Part shown: positions 1 through 7,750 of the stretch, in pieces
Layout of the letters: each line of letters begins with the position of its first letter
Numbering within the stretch: the first letter of the stretch is position 1
DNA from: Bryobacteraceae bacterium
GTDB taxonomy: Bacteria > Acidobacteriota > Terriglobia > Bryobacterales > Bryobacteraceae
Assembly (NCBI GenBank): GCA_019686145.1
Contig: JADGHK010000010.1
Coordinates: 1 to 15,781, forward strand
Reading direction: 5' to 3'
DNA: 15,781 nt
Program-made: the position numbers and the translations under genes
Notes under the pieces: generated by a model
The model's input: the letters and a program-made list of their open reading frames with translations, nothing else
Database searches by the model: none
Told to the model about the DNA's origin: nothing

Positions 1-1398
1 GGACTGTCCCTCGGCCTGGTGCTGGCTCTCAGCGGCGCGGCGGCGGCGCATGCGGCGGGAGACACGATGCGGATAGCGGCCCGCCTGCTCCCGCAAGGTC
101 GCTGTCAAGCTCTGAGGCGTGCGCGCAGGCTCAGGCCCCTCCACCTGAGAATCCTGGCCGGGCTCCTCTCCCGGCGAGGCCTCCTCTCCGGAAGCGGCCT
201 CCTCAGCTATCGCCATCTCTTCTTCGGTTGCCTGCAACTGCTGCTCGAGCGCCTCGCGCGCCATCTCGGCGATGGCCTCTCCTTCGCCGGCTGGCTCCTC
301 GGCCGCGCTGCCTTCTTCGCCTGTCGCAGCCTCTTCGGCCGCAGCCACTTCGGAAGGTTGCGTTGCCTCCGATGTCTCCGATTCGGCCGTTTCTACGGCG
401 GAAGCCTCCTCGACGACGCCGGTGGCTTCGACGGCCTCGGCCAACGGGGTCTCCTCCGGTTCGGACGGTTCGGCGGCTGCTTCGGCCTCTCCTTCGACCC
501 GGTTCAGCACCTCAGTCACCAGCCGGTCCTCTTCTTCCTCTTCGGTGCGGCCGGTGACCAGCTCGCCGGTTTCAATTTCCTCGGCCGCTGCCTGGACAGA
601 CTCGGCTTCCAGGTCCTCGGTGATAACCTCCCCGGCCGATTCCGGCGTAGCTGGCTCGGCCGATTCCGCCGTTTCGCCGGTCTCTACCGCCCCCAGCGGC
701 CCGGTTTCCTGTGGCTCAGTTTCCTGCGGCTTGGCCTCCTGCGGCTCCGCACGGCGGTACTTGGCGAGCGATTCTCCCGGCAATACCAGGAAATCCTCTT
801 CTACCGTGGTCTCTTCCGCCCCGGCTTCCGCATCGCCTTCGGCCGGCTCCGGACCGGCTGCATACTTCGACTCCGGGAAGCCCCGGCTTCGGCCGCGTCT
901 CCGTCGCGACCGGCGGCCGCGGCGCTCTCGTACTTCTCCTTCTTCAGCCTTCTCCGGACCCTGGGCAGGCGTCGAAGGAGCTGCAGTCGGCGCTGCTTTC
1001 TCGGATGTAGCGTAGGCTACAGTTTGCGCGGCGGCCAGCCTTTCCGGAGTAGGGCCGGGCTGACCGGCGAATGCATTCTCTCGTTCGGGCCGCTCGGCGG
1101 TAGCCTTGGTTCGCTCGTCCGTCTGCTTGCCGCGGGTTTCAACAGCGGTTAGCTGGTCGTATTCGTCGTGCTCCTCGAAAAAGTCGGACACATAAAGGAA
1201 TGTGTCACGCTCCAGTCCGAGGTCGACGAAGGCCGACTGCATCCCAGGCAGCACTCGCGTCACTCGGCCTTTATGAATACTACCGGCCAGGGAGTACTCA
1301 TTCGCTCGCTGAAAATAAATCTCTACTAGCTGATCGTCCTCCAGCACCGCCACCTTGGTTTCGTGACGGTTTGCGGAAATGACTAACTCTTTTCCCAT
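1..1398 (-). CDS. rng: Ribonuclease E/G family protein, N-terminal part (runs off left edge)
   Basis: The frame is open from ATG at 1398 to base 1 (466 codons, no stop), so the C-terminal catalytic part lies outside the window. Residues 1-75 match the start of RNase E/G, endonucleases of RNA decay and rRNA maturation: MGKELVISAN, then VEIYF, then the S1-domain start GSIHKGRVTRVLPGMQSAFVDLG and FLYVSDF. From about residue 76 to the window edge the S1 domain is interrupted by a low-complexity, Ala/Glu/Pro/Thr-rich acidic segment. It holds two Arg-rich patches (about 157-172 and 445-454) that could bind RNA. The remaining S1 half and the DNase I-like catalytic domain are expected further left. 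A GGGAGA ribosome site lies 6 nt before the ATG. The gene follows rodA on the same strand; rng also lies near mreBCD in other bacteria. RNase E rather than G is possible. Confidence 0.88.
   Translation of the reverse strand, partial: MGKELVISANRHETKVAVLEDDQLVEIYFQRANEYSLAGSIHKGRVTRVLPGMQSAFVDLGLERDTFLYVSDFFEEHDEYDQLTAVETRGKQTDERTKATAERPERENAFAGQPGPTPERLAAAQTVAYATSEKAAPTAAPSTPAQGPEKAEEGEVRERRGRRSRRRRGRSRGFPESKYAAGPEPAEGDAEAGAEETTVEEDFLVLPGESLAKYRRAEPQEAKPQETEPQETGPLGAVETGETAESAEPATPESAGEVITEDLEAESVQAAAEEIETGELVTGRTEEEEEDRLVTEVLNRVEGEAEAAAEPSEPEETPLAEAVEATGVVEEASAVETAESETSEATQPSEVAAAEEAATGEEGSAAEEPAGEGEAIAEMAREALEQQLQATEEEMAIAEEAASGEEASPGEEPGQDSQVEGPEPARTPQSLTATLREQAGRYPHRVSRRMRRRRAAESQHQAEGQS
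705..749. repeat. Three imperfect 15-bp tandem repeats inside the RNase E/G insertion
   Basis: The units 705-719, 720-734 and 735-749 share a core of TTCCTG(C/T)GGCT on the plus strand. On the coding strand they give the five-residue repeat PQE-A/T-x (PQEAK, PQETE, PQETG, around residues 219-233). They keep the reading frame and suggest growth of the disordered segment by slippage. Confidence 0.7.
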
Positions 1399-1404
1399 GA
1401 AAAA

Positions 1405-1410
1405 TCTCCC
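1405..1410 (-). promoter_or_regulatory. Ribosome binding site of the RNase E/G gene
   Basis: On the minus strand GGGAGA stands 6 nt before the ATG at 1398. It fixes the start codon and supports this frame as the real gene, although the opposite strand also shows long open frames here because of the biased composition. Confidence 0.7.
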
Positions 1411-1436
1411 AAAAAGAAGCGGAGAAACGGGAAACC

Positions 1437-1451
1437 GACTCGGAACGAGTC
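1437..1451 (-). promoter_or_regulatory. Small perfect hairpin in the RNase E/G leader
   Basis: GACTCG and CGAGTC form a perfect 6-bp stem around a 3-nt loop, 38 nt before the RNase E/G start codon. No U-tract follows it, so it does not look like a terminator. It may be part of a structured 5' untranslated region. Confidence 0.4.
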
Positions 1452-1484
1452 TGGCGGGGAGTTCTTAGCTGCGTTTTGGCTGCT

Positions 1485-1512
1485 GGGGCTGCGCGCTACG
1501 GCTGGCAGCCCC
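1485..1512 (-). promoter_or_regulatory. GC-rich 8-bp hairpin in the gap between rodA and RNase E/G
   Basis: GGGGCTGC (1485-1492) and GCAGCCCC (1505-1512) are exact reverse complements with a 12-nt loop. On the minus strand a run of six T (1514-1522 region) precedes the stem rather than following it, so this is not a standard intrinsic terminator for the mre operon. It could be a leader structure of the RNase E/G mRNA or a Rho-type or attenuating element. Function is inferred only from position. Confidence 0.4.
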
Positions 1513-1708
1513 TTGAAAAAACCTTCAGGCCTGCCACTCAAGACGGAGTCTAACTCTAGAGAACGTCTCGTGTGCCGGCCAACAGCAGGCTGCCGGGATT
1601 CGGGGCCAGTGCCGCTCCCGCATCGACCGACAAATGCCTGCCCTAACGCCGCTCACAAAAACCTTGCCCCTCTACCTCTCGAATCCTGACGAAATCACGA
1701 TCTGCCGC

Positions 1709-2800
1709 TCAATTCACAAAACGACGAAGCCGGACACTGTTTACCAGTCCCAGCATCAGAAAAAACGTAATCGTATTCGAGCCGCCAGCGCTCATCAGGG
1801 GTAGCGGAATGCCGGTTACGGGCATTCGCCCGACCACCATGCCGACATTCACGAACATGTGAAACAACAGGAGCGCGGCAACGCCCATACAGATATATAC
1901 ACCGGCTCGATCCGTAGCCATTTGGGCATTTTGCACAATCTGCATAATCAACAGAAAGTACAGACCCAAAGCTACGATCACGCCGACAAAACCATGTTCT
2001 TCTCCAAATGCGGAGAAGATAAAATCAGTGTGCGGCACCGGCAGGAACCGAAGCTGCGTCTGGGTGCCGCGTGTCACACCTTTCCCCCACATCCCGCCGG
2101 CTCCGACAGCGATTCGGGACTGGATCACCTGATACCCGGAGCCTCTCGGATCCTGATCCGGGTTCATAAACGAGATCAGGCGAGCCTTCTGGTAATCCTT
2201 GAGGAAATGCCATCCAACGGGCATTACCAGGGCGAACAGAACCAGGATCGCCACCGCATGCTTCCACTGCAACCCGGCAAGGAAGACGCCCACGATCAGA
2301 ATCGGAGTGTAAGTCAGCGAGGTCCCCAAGTCCGGCTGCTTCATCACGAGAAGCATCGGTAACCCGACCAACCCACACAACTTCAGCAAGTCGCGGAGTT
2401 CCAGGCGGTCCGTCTTCAGCTCCGTTAAGTACCGGGCTACCAGTAATACTATCACCACCTTAATGAACTCCGACACCTGAAGCCGGAAGCCGGCAAACAG
2501 CGGGATCCACCGGCGGGAACCGAAAACCGTCGTGCCGACCGCAAACGTCACAAGCAGCAGGGCCAGCGAGATCCCGTACATGATGGGCACGTGGTCCATC
2601 AGCGTGTAATAGTCCATCTTGCTGACCAGCCACATGAGCAAGGTGCCCGCTCCGACGTACAGGATCTGCTTCCACCACGCATCCTGCCAGACAGTGTCCA
2701 GAGTGGCGCTATAAATCTGCAGGATTCCCAACGCCGAGATCGCCAGGGCGACTACAACCAGGGACCAATCCAAATCTCGAATGGAACGGTACGTCGCCAT
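1709..2800 (-). CDS. rodA: RodA, SEDS-family peptidoglycan glycosyltransferase
   Basis: A protein of 363 residues, the usual length for RodA, with about ten hydrophobic segments. RodA polymerises lipid II into glycan strands at the lateral wall, together with PBP2. The SEDS hallmarks are visible: QSRIAVGAGGMWGKG (about 227-241), then LPVPHTDFIFSAFGEEHGF (253-271) with the conserved Asp259 in HTDFIF, and the C-terminal GIPLPLMSAGGSN (330-342). The ATG at 2800 lies 1 nt after the mrdA stop codon, so the two are very likely translated together, matching their function as a polymerase-transpeptidase pair. It is the last gene of the tight mre row; the next gene on this strand is 310 nt away. Confidence 0.97.
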   Translation of the reverse strand: MATYRSIRDLDWSLVVVALAISALGILQIYSATLDTVWQDAWWKQILYVGAGTLLMWLVSKMDYYTLMDHVPIMYGISLALLLVTFAVGTTVFGSRRWIPLFAGFRLQVSEFIKVVIVLLVARYLTELKTDRLELRDLLKLCGLVGLPMLLVMKQPDLGTSLTYTPILIVGVFLAGLQWKHAVAILVLFALVMPVGWHFLKDYQKARLISFMNPDQDPRGSGYQVIQSRIAVGAGGMWGKGVTRGTQTQLRFLPVPHTDFIFSAFGEEHGFVGVIVALGLYFLLIMQIVQNAQMATDRAGVYICMGVAALLLFHMFVNVGMVVGRMPVTGIPLPLMSAGGSNTITFFLMLGLVNSVRLRRFVN

Positions 2801-2801
2801 G

Positions 2802-4661
2802 CTACCGGTTTATGCCAGTTGTGGCCAGCAACTGCTTTCCTTCCGCCTTTCGTGCCTTCTTGTCAAAATAGGCCTTTATAATGTCGCGTACGATCGGAGC
2901 TGCCCAGCTGCCGTGCTCGCCCCCTTCATACAACGCGACAACAACAATTTCGGGCTCGCGCGGAGCAAAACCCACAAACCAGGCGTTATCCTTCATCGTC
3001 TGTCCCAGTTTGCTTCCTTTTAGGACGGTATTTGAGGCAAGCTGAGCCGTTCCCGTCTTTCCGCTGAAGTCGATGCCCGGCAACCGCGAGGCGGCGGCTG
3101 TTCCGCCCTCGTTCACGACGCCCCACATCCCGTTCACGATTTTCGCAGCGCTTTCCACGTTGATATCCGCCCGCCGCGCCGGCTCCGACGGCCCGCGATC
3201 CTTCACGAGATGGGGCCTGATCCAGACGCCTCCCGTCGCAATCCCTCCGATGGCGTAGGCGAGCTGAATGGGCGTCACCGTGAGCGCGCCTTGGCCGATG
3301 GACACCGAAATCGTTTCGCCCGCGAACCACTTTTCCCGGAACGTCCGGAGCTTCCACTGGCTTGAAGGGACCAGCCCCTCGGCCTCGTGCGGCAGATCGA
3401 TGCCGGTCTTCTTCCCGAAGCCAACCATTTCTGCATAGCGCGCGATCGTGTCGATTCCCAGCCTGTTGCCCAGCGTGTAGAAGAAGACGTCGCACGACTG
3501 GACGAGCGCCCGGTGCAAATCCACCCGCCCGTGTCCCGATTTCTTGTGACACTTGAAGTAGCGCCCGTAGAAGGTCGCGCCGCCGGGGCAGGTGGCAGTG
3601 AAGTGGTCGTCGACAACCCCGGATTCAAGGCCGGCGAGAGCCATAATGGGCTTGAAAGTGGACCCAGGCGCAAACTGAGCCTGGATCGTCCGGTTGAGCA
3701 GCGGCCGCTCCGGGTTCTCCATGATCTCCCGCCAGTCTTCCGGCCGGATGCGCCCGGCGAACCGGTTGGGATCGAAAGTCGGCCGGCTCACCATCGCAAG
3801 CACTTCCCCATTCCGGGGATCGAGCGCGATGACGCCACCCCGCTTGCCCTCCATCGCGAGCTCCGCAACCGCCTGCAGGTCGAGATCGATGGTCAACTGC
3901 AGATTCTTCCCGGGAACCGCATCCTTGATCGCAAGGACTTCACGCTGGATGCCCCTGTTGTCCACCACAACCTGGCGCTGCCCGTCGATGCCCATCAGCA
4001 CGTCGTTGTATTGGCGTTCGATGCCGGTTTTCCCGATGATATCTCCCGGGTTGAAGCGGACGAATTCCGTCGTGTTCAGCTCGGCTTCGCTCACTTCTCC
4101 GACATAGCCAATCAGATGCGCCGCGAAGCCATTCTTCGGGTAGAGCCTGCGCTGCGCCACGATCAGTTCCATTTCGGGGAACGTCTCGCTGTCCCGATGC
4201 GCTTCGACAAAGGCGAGTTCCGCGGGCGTCAACTGCTCCTTAATGACGATCGGTTCATAGCGCGGCCGGTTCCGAAAGCGCTTCAACCTCTCGACGAGCT
4301 CGGCATAGTCCAGGTTGAGCCCTTCCGCGATCGGCTTCAGGTGCTCCTCACGCAGATTCTCGCGCGAGAGGATGAGACTGAACGTAGGCTGGTTGTCAAC
4401 AATGACGCGTCCTTCGCGATCGAGAATCTTGCCGCGAGGGGCGAGAATCGGGACGGCCTTGATCCGGTTTTTTTCCGCCCGCTGGTTGTAAACGTCCTCG
4501 TTCTGGACCTGCAACTCCCAGAAGCCTGTAATCAGGAACAGGAATACGCCTACGGTAAGGTATTGAAAAATCGCGATTTTCGTCGAAGCGAACTTCGTGT
4601 CGTCCCGCAGTGAATCGATTGGGGAAGAGGGAGTCGAAACCTTTAGCGGAAACAACTTCAC
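2802..4661 (-). CDS. mrdA: Penicillin-binding protein 2, elongation-specific transpeptidase
   Basis: A protein of 619 residues, normal for PBP2, which cross-links peptidoglycan in the elongasome. A short cytoplasmic N-terminus is followed by one membrane segment (about 29-48). Then come the dimerisation/pedestal domain (including APRGKILDREGRV, 74-86) and the transpeptidase domain. Catalytic motifs: Ser334-Thr-Phe-Lys337 (SxxK), Ser389-Cys-Asp391 (SxD, as in other PBP2) and Lys535-Thr-Gly-Thr538 (KTGT). Cys358, Cys371, His377 and Cys390 sit in the region where some PBP2 proteins hold zinc; a metal site here is inference. The start is GTG at 4661, 14 nt after the mreD stop and without a clear ribosome site of its own, so translation is probably coupled to mreD. 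Confidence 0.97.
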   Translation of the reverse strand: MKLFPLKVSTPSSPIDSLRDDTKFASTKIAIFQYLTVGVFLFLITGFWELQVQNEDVYNQRAEKNRIKAVPILAPRGKILDREGRVIVDNQPTFSLILSRENLREEHLKPIAEGLNLDYAELVERLKRFRNRPRYEPIVIKEQLTPAELAFVEAHRDSETFPEMELIVAQRRLYPKNGFAAHLIGYVGEVSEAELNTTEFVRFNPGDIIGKTGIERQYNDVLMGIDGQRQVVVDNRGIQREVLAIKDAVPGKNLQLTIDLDLQAVAELAMEGKRGGVIALDPRNGEVLAMVSRPTFDPNRFAGRIRPEDWREIMENPERPLLNRTIQAQFAPGSTFKPIMALAGLESGVVDDHFTATCPGGATFYGRYFKCHKKSGHGRVDLHRALVQSCDVFFYTLGNRLGIDTIARYAEMVGFGKKTGIDLPHEAEGLVPSSQWKLRTFREKWFAGETISVSIGQGALTVTPIQLAYAIGGIATGGVWIRPHLVKDRGPSEPARRADINVESAAKIVNGMWGVVNEGGTAAASRLPGIDFSGKTGTAQLASNTVLKGSKLGQTMKDNAWFVGFAPREPEIVVVALYEGGEHGSWAAPIVRDIIKAYFDKKARKAEGKQLLATTGINR

Positions 4662-4669
4662 GGGAGCCG

Positions 4670-4683
4670 CGGGTATTAACCCG
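4670..4683 (-). promoter_or_regulatory. Hairpin with the mreD stop codon in its loop
   Basis: On the minus strand CGGGT and ACCCG pair perfectly around TAAT, whose first three bases are the mreD stop codon. The mrdA GTG follows 8 nt after the stem. A ribosome finishing mreD would melt this stem next to the mrdA start, which fits translational coupling; the stem is short and the role is inferred. Confidence 0.3.
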
Positions 4684-5209
4684 TCTCCTTCAGTTTATCT
4701 AAAACGGCAAACAGCGGCAGGGCGACGATGGCGTTGAGGAGGCCGAACAGCAAAGTCTGTGCAAAGTCGAAGCCCATCGCCTGAGCAAGCAGCGCCCGGA
4801 CCATCACCCAGTAGAAAAGCTGATGGAAGACAAAAAAGAAAAAGCTGAGAAAGAAGCGCAGCGCAAGATTATCGACATCAAATCGCAGACTGACGGAGGC
4901 GGCGAAGTATCCAACCAGAGTCTTGACGATGCCGAACATCCCAAGCGGCTGATGCGATAAGGCGTCCTGGACGAGGCCGATGCCCGCGCCAATGAAGCTT
5001 CCGCTGACCGGCCGCCTTCTCATGAGCGAAAAGTAGACAGTCACCAGAAGCGGCAGCTCGAGGTAAGAGAGGGATTCGACAAAATTCGGAACGTAGACCT
5101 GAAACAGGATCGAACCGAGCGGGATCAGGATCAGAACAGCAGGCCGGAAGCGGGAAGAGCGGCTCTTTCTTGGCACATCGATAAGAAGCCTTTCACCAAA
5201 CTCAGTCAT
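4676..5209 (-). CDS. mreD: MreD, membrane protein of the elongasome
   Basis: A protein of 177 residues, typical for MreD, with an N-terminal basic stretch and about five membrane segments. MreD works with MreB and MreC in rod-shape maintenance and wall elongation. The stretch GLVQDALSHQPLGMFGIVK (about 78-96) matches the conserved MreD signature. The ATG at 5209 overlaps the mreC stop as ATGA (5206-5209). Identification rests on this motif, the hydrophobic pattern and its place between mreC and mrdA. Confidence 0.95.
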   Translation of the reverse strand: MTEFGERLLIDVPRKSRSSRFRPAVLILIPLGSILFQVYVPNFVESLSYLELPLLVTVYFSLMRRRPVSGSFIGAGIGLVQDALSHQPLGMFGIVKTLVGYFAASVSLRFDVDNLALRFFLSFFFFVFHQLFYWVMVRALLAQAMGFDFAQTLLFGLLNAIVALPLFAVLDKLKETG

Positions 5210-6468
5210 CGAGGTTGAGGAGACGCCTCCGGTTTCCGTTCGGCAGGCGAGGGCGTCGGCGGGGGTGCGGGGCGCCTCACCGGGGCCGGCTGCGTGGACG
5301 TTCCGGTACGGCCGTCAGTGGCGGGAGTGCCGGGGAGTGCGGAAGGGCTTGCTCCTGTCCGGGGCGGCGCCGTCTGCGAGCCGGAACCCTGCGGCGGAAC
5401 GGGCGCCGTCTGAGCGGGCGGCCTTAGATTGAAGTCGGGCGGGCGAGTCCCATGCTTTCCATAAACATGCCCTTGTGCCTCTCCAATCCTTTGGTAACGC
5501 TGCAACAGTTCGTCCGCGTCCGTCCTGAGCCGGGAGTCGTTGGCGCCCGGCTGGCCGGAAGCGGAACCGTCCGATTCCCCTGCGTCAGGAGGGGGCGGCG
5601 GAAGAAGATAGATGTCGCCCTCCGACGGCGCCGGGGCTTGCGGGATCTCCTGATGTACGCCCTCCAGCACAATCAGGACCTCTTCGAGACTGCTTTGGAG
5701 GCCGCTCGGGGCTACGACAATCTCCTTCAGGGTTTTGCCTTCCCGGACTGAGCGCACCTGCCCTGCCGGGAGACCCTTCGGGAAGACACGGTCGTCCCCC
5801 GAGGTGTAGAACCACTCGCCGACCTCTACCTTCTCCTCGTTCTGGACATGGTCGACAATGCAGGTGTGCCGTCCTGGACCGCCCTTCAAGGTTCCCCGGA
5901 CCCTGCCCTTTTGCGAAACGACGCCGGCGGCAAAGCTCGGATCGGTGACCAGAAGAACTTGCGACGCAGTGGGATAGGAATTGATCACCCGGCCGACGAT
6001 GCCGTCCGGGGTGATGACCGCCATCCCTTTCTTGACTCCGCTGCCGGAGCCGCGGTCAAGAAAAACAACTTTGGAATCCGTGCCGGTCCCGGACATGATG
6101 ACGCGGGCAAGGAGGGTCTTGGAGGGTGTGCGGGAACGGAATTCGGCCAGCGACTGCGTACGCTCAATCGTTTCCAGTTCGGCCTTCAAGTGATGATTGC
6201 TCAGCTTAAGCTGTCCAATCTCGGCTTTCAGGCGGCGGTTCTCTTCCTGGGCTTGTTTCAGAAGGAAATAATCACGGAAAAAGCCAACCGTTGTCTCGCG
6301 GACCGCCTCAAGCGCGCTCGCAACAGGCGTCACCGCGGTCACTGCCCAGACGCGAATCAGGGGCAGATCGTCGGCGGTCTTCACCTGGTATGCGAGCAGG
6401 ACCAGCTGCGCGACGACCAGGATCAGTAAAACAGTCAGATTTCGAAAACGGCTGAGAAGGATTTCCAT
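5206..6468 (-). CDS. mreC: MreC, rod-shape-determining protein with a long proline-rich tail
   Basis: I place the start at ATG 6468 (MEILLSRFRN), giving 420 residues. The frame is open further upstream to 6609, but that part overlaps mreB and does not look like MreC. Layout: one membrane segment (about 11-28), a coiled coil (about 70-105, EENRRLKAEIGQLKLSNHHL region), then the two beta-barrel MreC core (about 118-270) with FLDRGSGSGVKKGMAV (136-151) and VTDPSFAAGVV. MreC is the periplasmic scaffold that links MreB/MreD to PBP2. From about 275 to 420 follows a Pro/Ala/Ser/Thr/Gln-rich tail without visible domain, unusual compared with MreC of around 270-370 residues. mreB ends 52 nt upstream; mreD overlaps by 4 nt. 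Confidence 0.95.
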   Translation of the reverse strand: MEILLSRFRNLTVLLILVVAQLVLLAYQVKTADDLPLIRVWAVTAVTPVASALEAVRETTVGFFRDYFLLKQAQEENRRLKAEIGQLKLSNHHLKAELETIERTQSLAEFRSRTPSKTLLARVIMSGTGTDSKVVFLDRGSGSGVKKGMAVITPDGIVGRVINSYPTASQVLLVTDPSFAAGVVSQKGRVRGTLKGGPGRHTCIVDHVQNEEKVEVGEWFYTSGDDRVFPKGLPAGQVRSVREGKTLKEIVVAPSGLQSSLEEVLIVLEGVHQEIPQAPAPSEGDIYLLPPPPPDAGESDGSASGQPGANDSRLRTDADELLQRYQRIGEAQGHVYGKHGTRPPDFNLRPPAQTAPVPPQGSGSQTAPPRTGASPSALPGTPATDGRTGTSTQPAPVRRPAPPPTPSPAERKPEASPQPR

Positions 6469-6520
6469 CCGAAGCCCCAGAACGTATCGGCCGCGCCTCG
6501 CGTGGCCTGCAGTCGAATTT

Positions 6521-7546
6521 TTATTCCAGGGCCACCTTCCGGAGCAGCTTGAAATCGGTAAGCATCTTTCCGGTTCCCAGTACAACGGAAGCCAGCGGGT
6601 CCTCTGCAATCGAGACCGGGAGACCCGTTTCTTCGCGGATGCGCTTGTCCAGATTCTTCAGCAGCGCTCCGCCACCGGTTAAGACGATGCCGCGGTCGCT
6701 GATGTCGGCGCTCAATTCGGGCGGGGTGCGCTCAAGTGCAACCCGGATGGCGTTTACGATCGTGGCTACACATTCCGAAAGCGCCTCCCGGATTTCCTTG
6801 TCATCGATTGTGATCGTCTTCGGCACACCCTCGATCAGGTTCCGGCCCTTAATCTCCATCGTCATCGGCTTATCCAGCGGGTAAGCCGATCCCAACTGAA
6901 TCTTGATCTGTTCTGCTGTGCGTTCTCCGATCAGCAGGTTGTACTTCCGCTTGAGGTACTGCATCATCGCATCGTCCATTTCGTTGCCTGCGACACGCAC
7001 AGATCGCGAATAGACGATGCCGGAAAGGGAGATGACGGCGACGTCTGTCGTTCCTCCGCCGATGTCGACGATCATATTCCCCGATGGCTCGGTGATCGGA
7101 AGACCGGCCCCAATCGCCGCCACCATCGCCTGCTCCACCAGGTGGACTTCGCTCGCCTTTGCACGATAGGCGGAGTCGATTACGGCCCGTTTTTCTACCT
7201 GGGTAATTTCACTGGGGACGCCAATCACAATCCGCGGATGCACCAGCATCTTGCGGCCGTGGGCCTTCTGAATAAAATAGTTGAGCATGCGCTCCGTCAC
7301 CTTGAAATCGGCGATCACGCCGTCTTTCATCGGACGGATGGCAACGATATTCCCCGGAGTACGTCCCAGCATCTCCTTGGCCTCTTTGCCGACCGCTTCC
7401 ACCTCGCCGGTGTTCTTATTAATGGCGACAATGGACGGTTCATTTACGACGATGCCTTTGCCTTTGGCGAACACCAGGGTATTGGCTGTGCCAAGGTCAA
7501 TGGCCAAGTCTGAGGAAAATAAGCTAAAAAGAGACCGAAGGTTCAT
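6521..7546 (-). CDS. mreB: MreB, actin-like cell-shape protein
   Basis: A full-length MreB of 341 residues. MreB forms ATP-dependent filaments under the inner membrane that guide the wall-elongation machinery. Nucleotide-binding motifs are intact: phosphate-1 loop DLGTANT (17-23), phosphate-2 DIGGGTTDVAVIS (161-173) and the adenosine loop GIVLTGGGALL (286-296). An in-frame TAG three codons upstream limits the start to ATG 7546 or downstream, and MNLRSLFSLFSSDLAIDLG fits the family. The best Shine-Dalgarno-like AGGAG is 16 nt upstream, which is too far to be ideal. First gene of the mre row; its promoter should lie in the 7547-7760 gap. Confidence 0.98.
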   Translation of the reverse strand: MNLRSLFSLFSSDLAIDLGTANTLVFAKGKGIVVNEPSIVAINKNTGEVEAVGKEAKEMLGRTPGNIVAIRPMKDGVIADFKVTERMLNYFIQKAHGRKMLVHPRIVIGVPSEITQVEKRAVIDSAYRAKASEVHLVEQAMVAAIGAGLPITEPSGNMIVDIGGGTTDVAVISLSGIVYSRSVRVAGNEMDDAMMQYLKRKYNLLIGERTAEQIKIQLGSAYPLDKPMTMEIKGRNLIEGVPKTITIDDKEIREALSECVATIVNAIRVALERTPPELSADISDRGIVLTGGGALLKNLDKRIREETGLPVSIAEDPLASVVLGTGKMLTDFKLLRKVALE

Positions 7547-7714
7547 CGCCGACTACTAACAACTCCTGTCACTAGTGAGGGTGCAGAGTTAGGCCTTGTT
7601 TCCGAAAACATCGGAGGAGGACCCTCTTACTGGGACGCATGGGAGTGCAGCAACCCCTTCAAAGCGTACCACAGTCGCTCGAAACCCAGCAAAGGATCTG
7701 ACGGGATTAACGAT

Positions 7715-7743
7715 TTGTTATCAACAAGCTGGGCAGCTATGAC
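7715..7743 (+). promoter_or_regulatory. Candidate sigma70-type promoter of the beta-propeller gene
   Basis: TTGTTA (7715-7720) and TATGAC (7738-7743) are each 4 of 6 to consensus and stand 17 nt apart. Transcription would begin near 7750, leaving a leader of only about 10 nt that starts at the ribosome site, which weakens the call. Confidence 0.3.
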
Positions 7744-7750
7744 ATCATAG
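7737..7750. promoter_or_regulatory. Inverted repeat CTATGA-CA-TCATAG, possible operator
   Basis: A perfect 6-bp inverted repeat with a 2-nt centre overlaps the candidate -10 box and touches the ribosome site (GAGG, 7750-7753) of the gene starting at 7761. This is a position where a repressor could act. No regulator is known from the sequence. Confidence 0.3.

Larger units (their letters stand above)
1399..1708 (-). other. 310-nt gap between rodA and the RNase E/G gene
   Basis: No convincing gene is present. It contains the two hairpins listed separately and the ribosome binding site. A weak promoter candidate on the minus strand is TTGGCC, an 18-nt spacer and TAGAGT (roughly 1554-1583), each hexamer 4 of 6 to consensus. 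The gap is far longer than any other in this gene row (1-52 nt), so RNase E/G probably has its own promoter or leader control. Confidence 0.4.

Noticed and set aside
19..1152. Long plus-strand open frame (377 codons) and others opposite the RNase E/G gene
   Set aside because: The predicted protein is Leu/Arg/Gly/Phe-rich low complexity. It is the mirror of the acidic insertion on the minus strand, where the recognisable RNase E/G start and ribosome site are found.
1485..1512. Intrinsic terminator of the mre operon
   Set aside because: The stem is strong, but on the minus strand the T-run lies before the stem, not after it.
1525..1623. Small minus-strand frame of 32 codons in the gap before RNase E/G
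   Set aside because: No ribosome site, many Trp/Arg/Cys, no family resemblance; most likely chance. A leader peptide cannot be fully excluded.
3387..4613. Plus-strand frame of 408 codons opposite mrdA
   Set aside because: It is antisense to PBP2, whose motifs SxxK, SxD and KTGT are all intact; the mirror protein has no recognisable domain.
6469..6609. Longer mreC start upstream of 6468
   Set aside because: It would overlap the end of mreB, and the extra 47 residues do not resemble an MreC N-terminus; MEILLSRFRN before the membrane segment does.
7666..7690. Sigma54 promoter (TGGTACG on the minus strand) for mreB
   Set aside because: The required GC element at the fixed -12 distance is missing.
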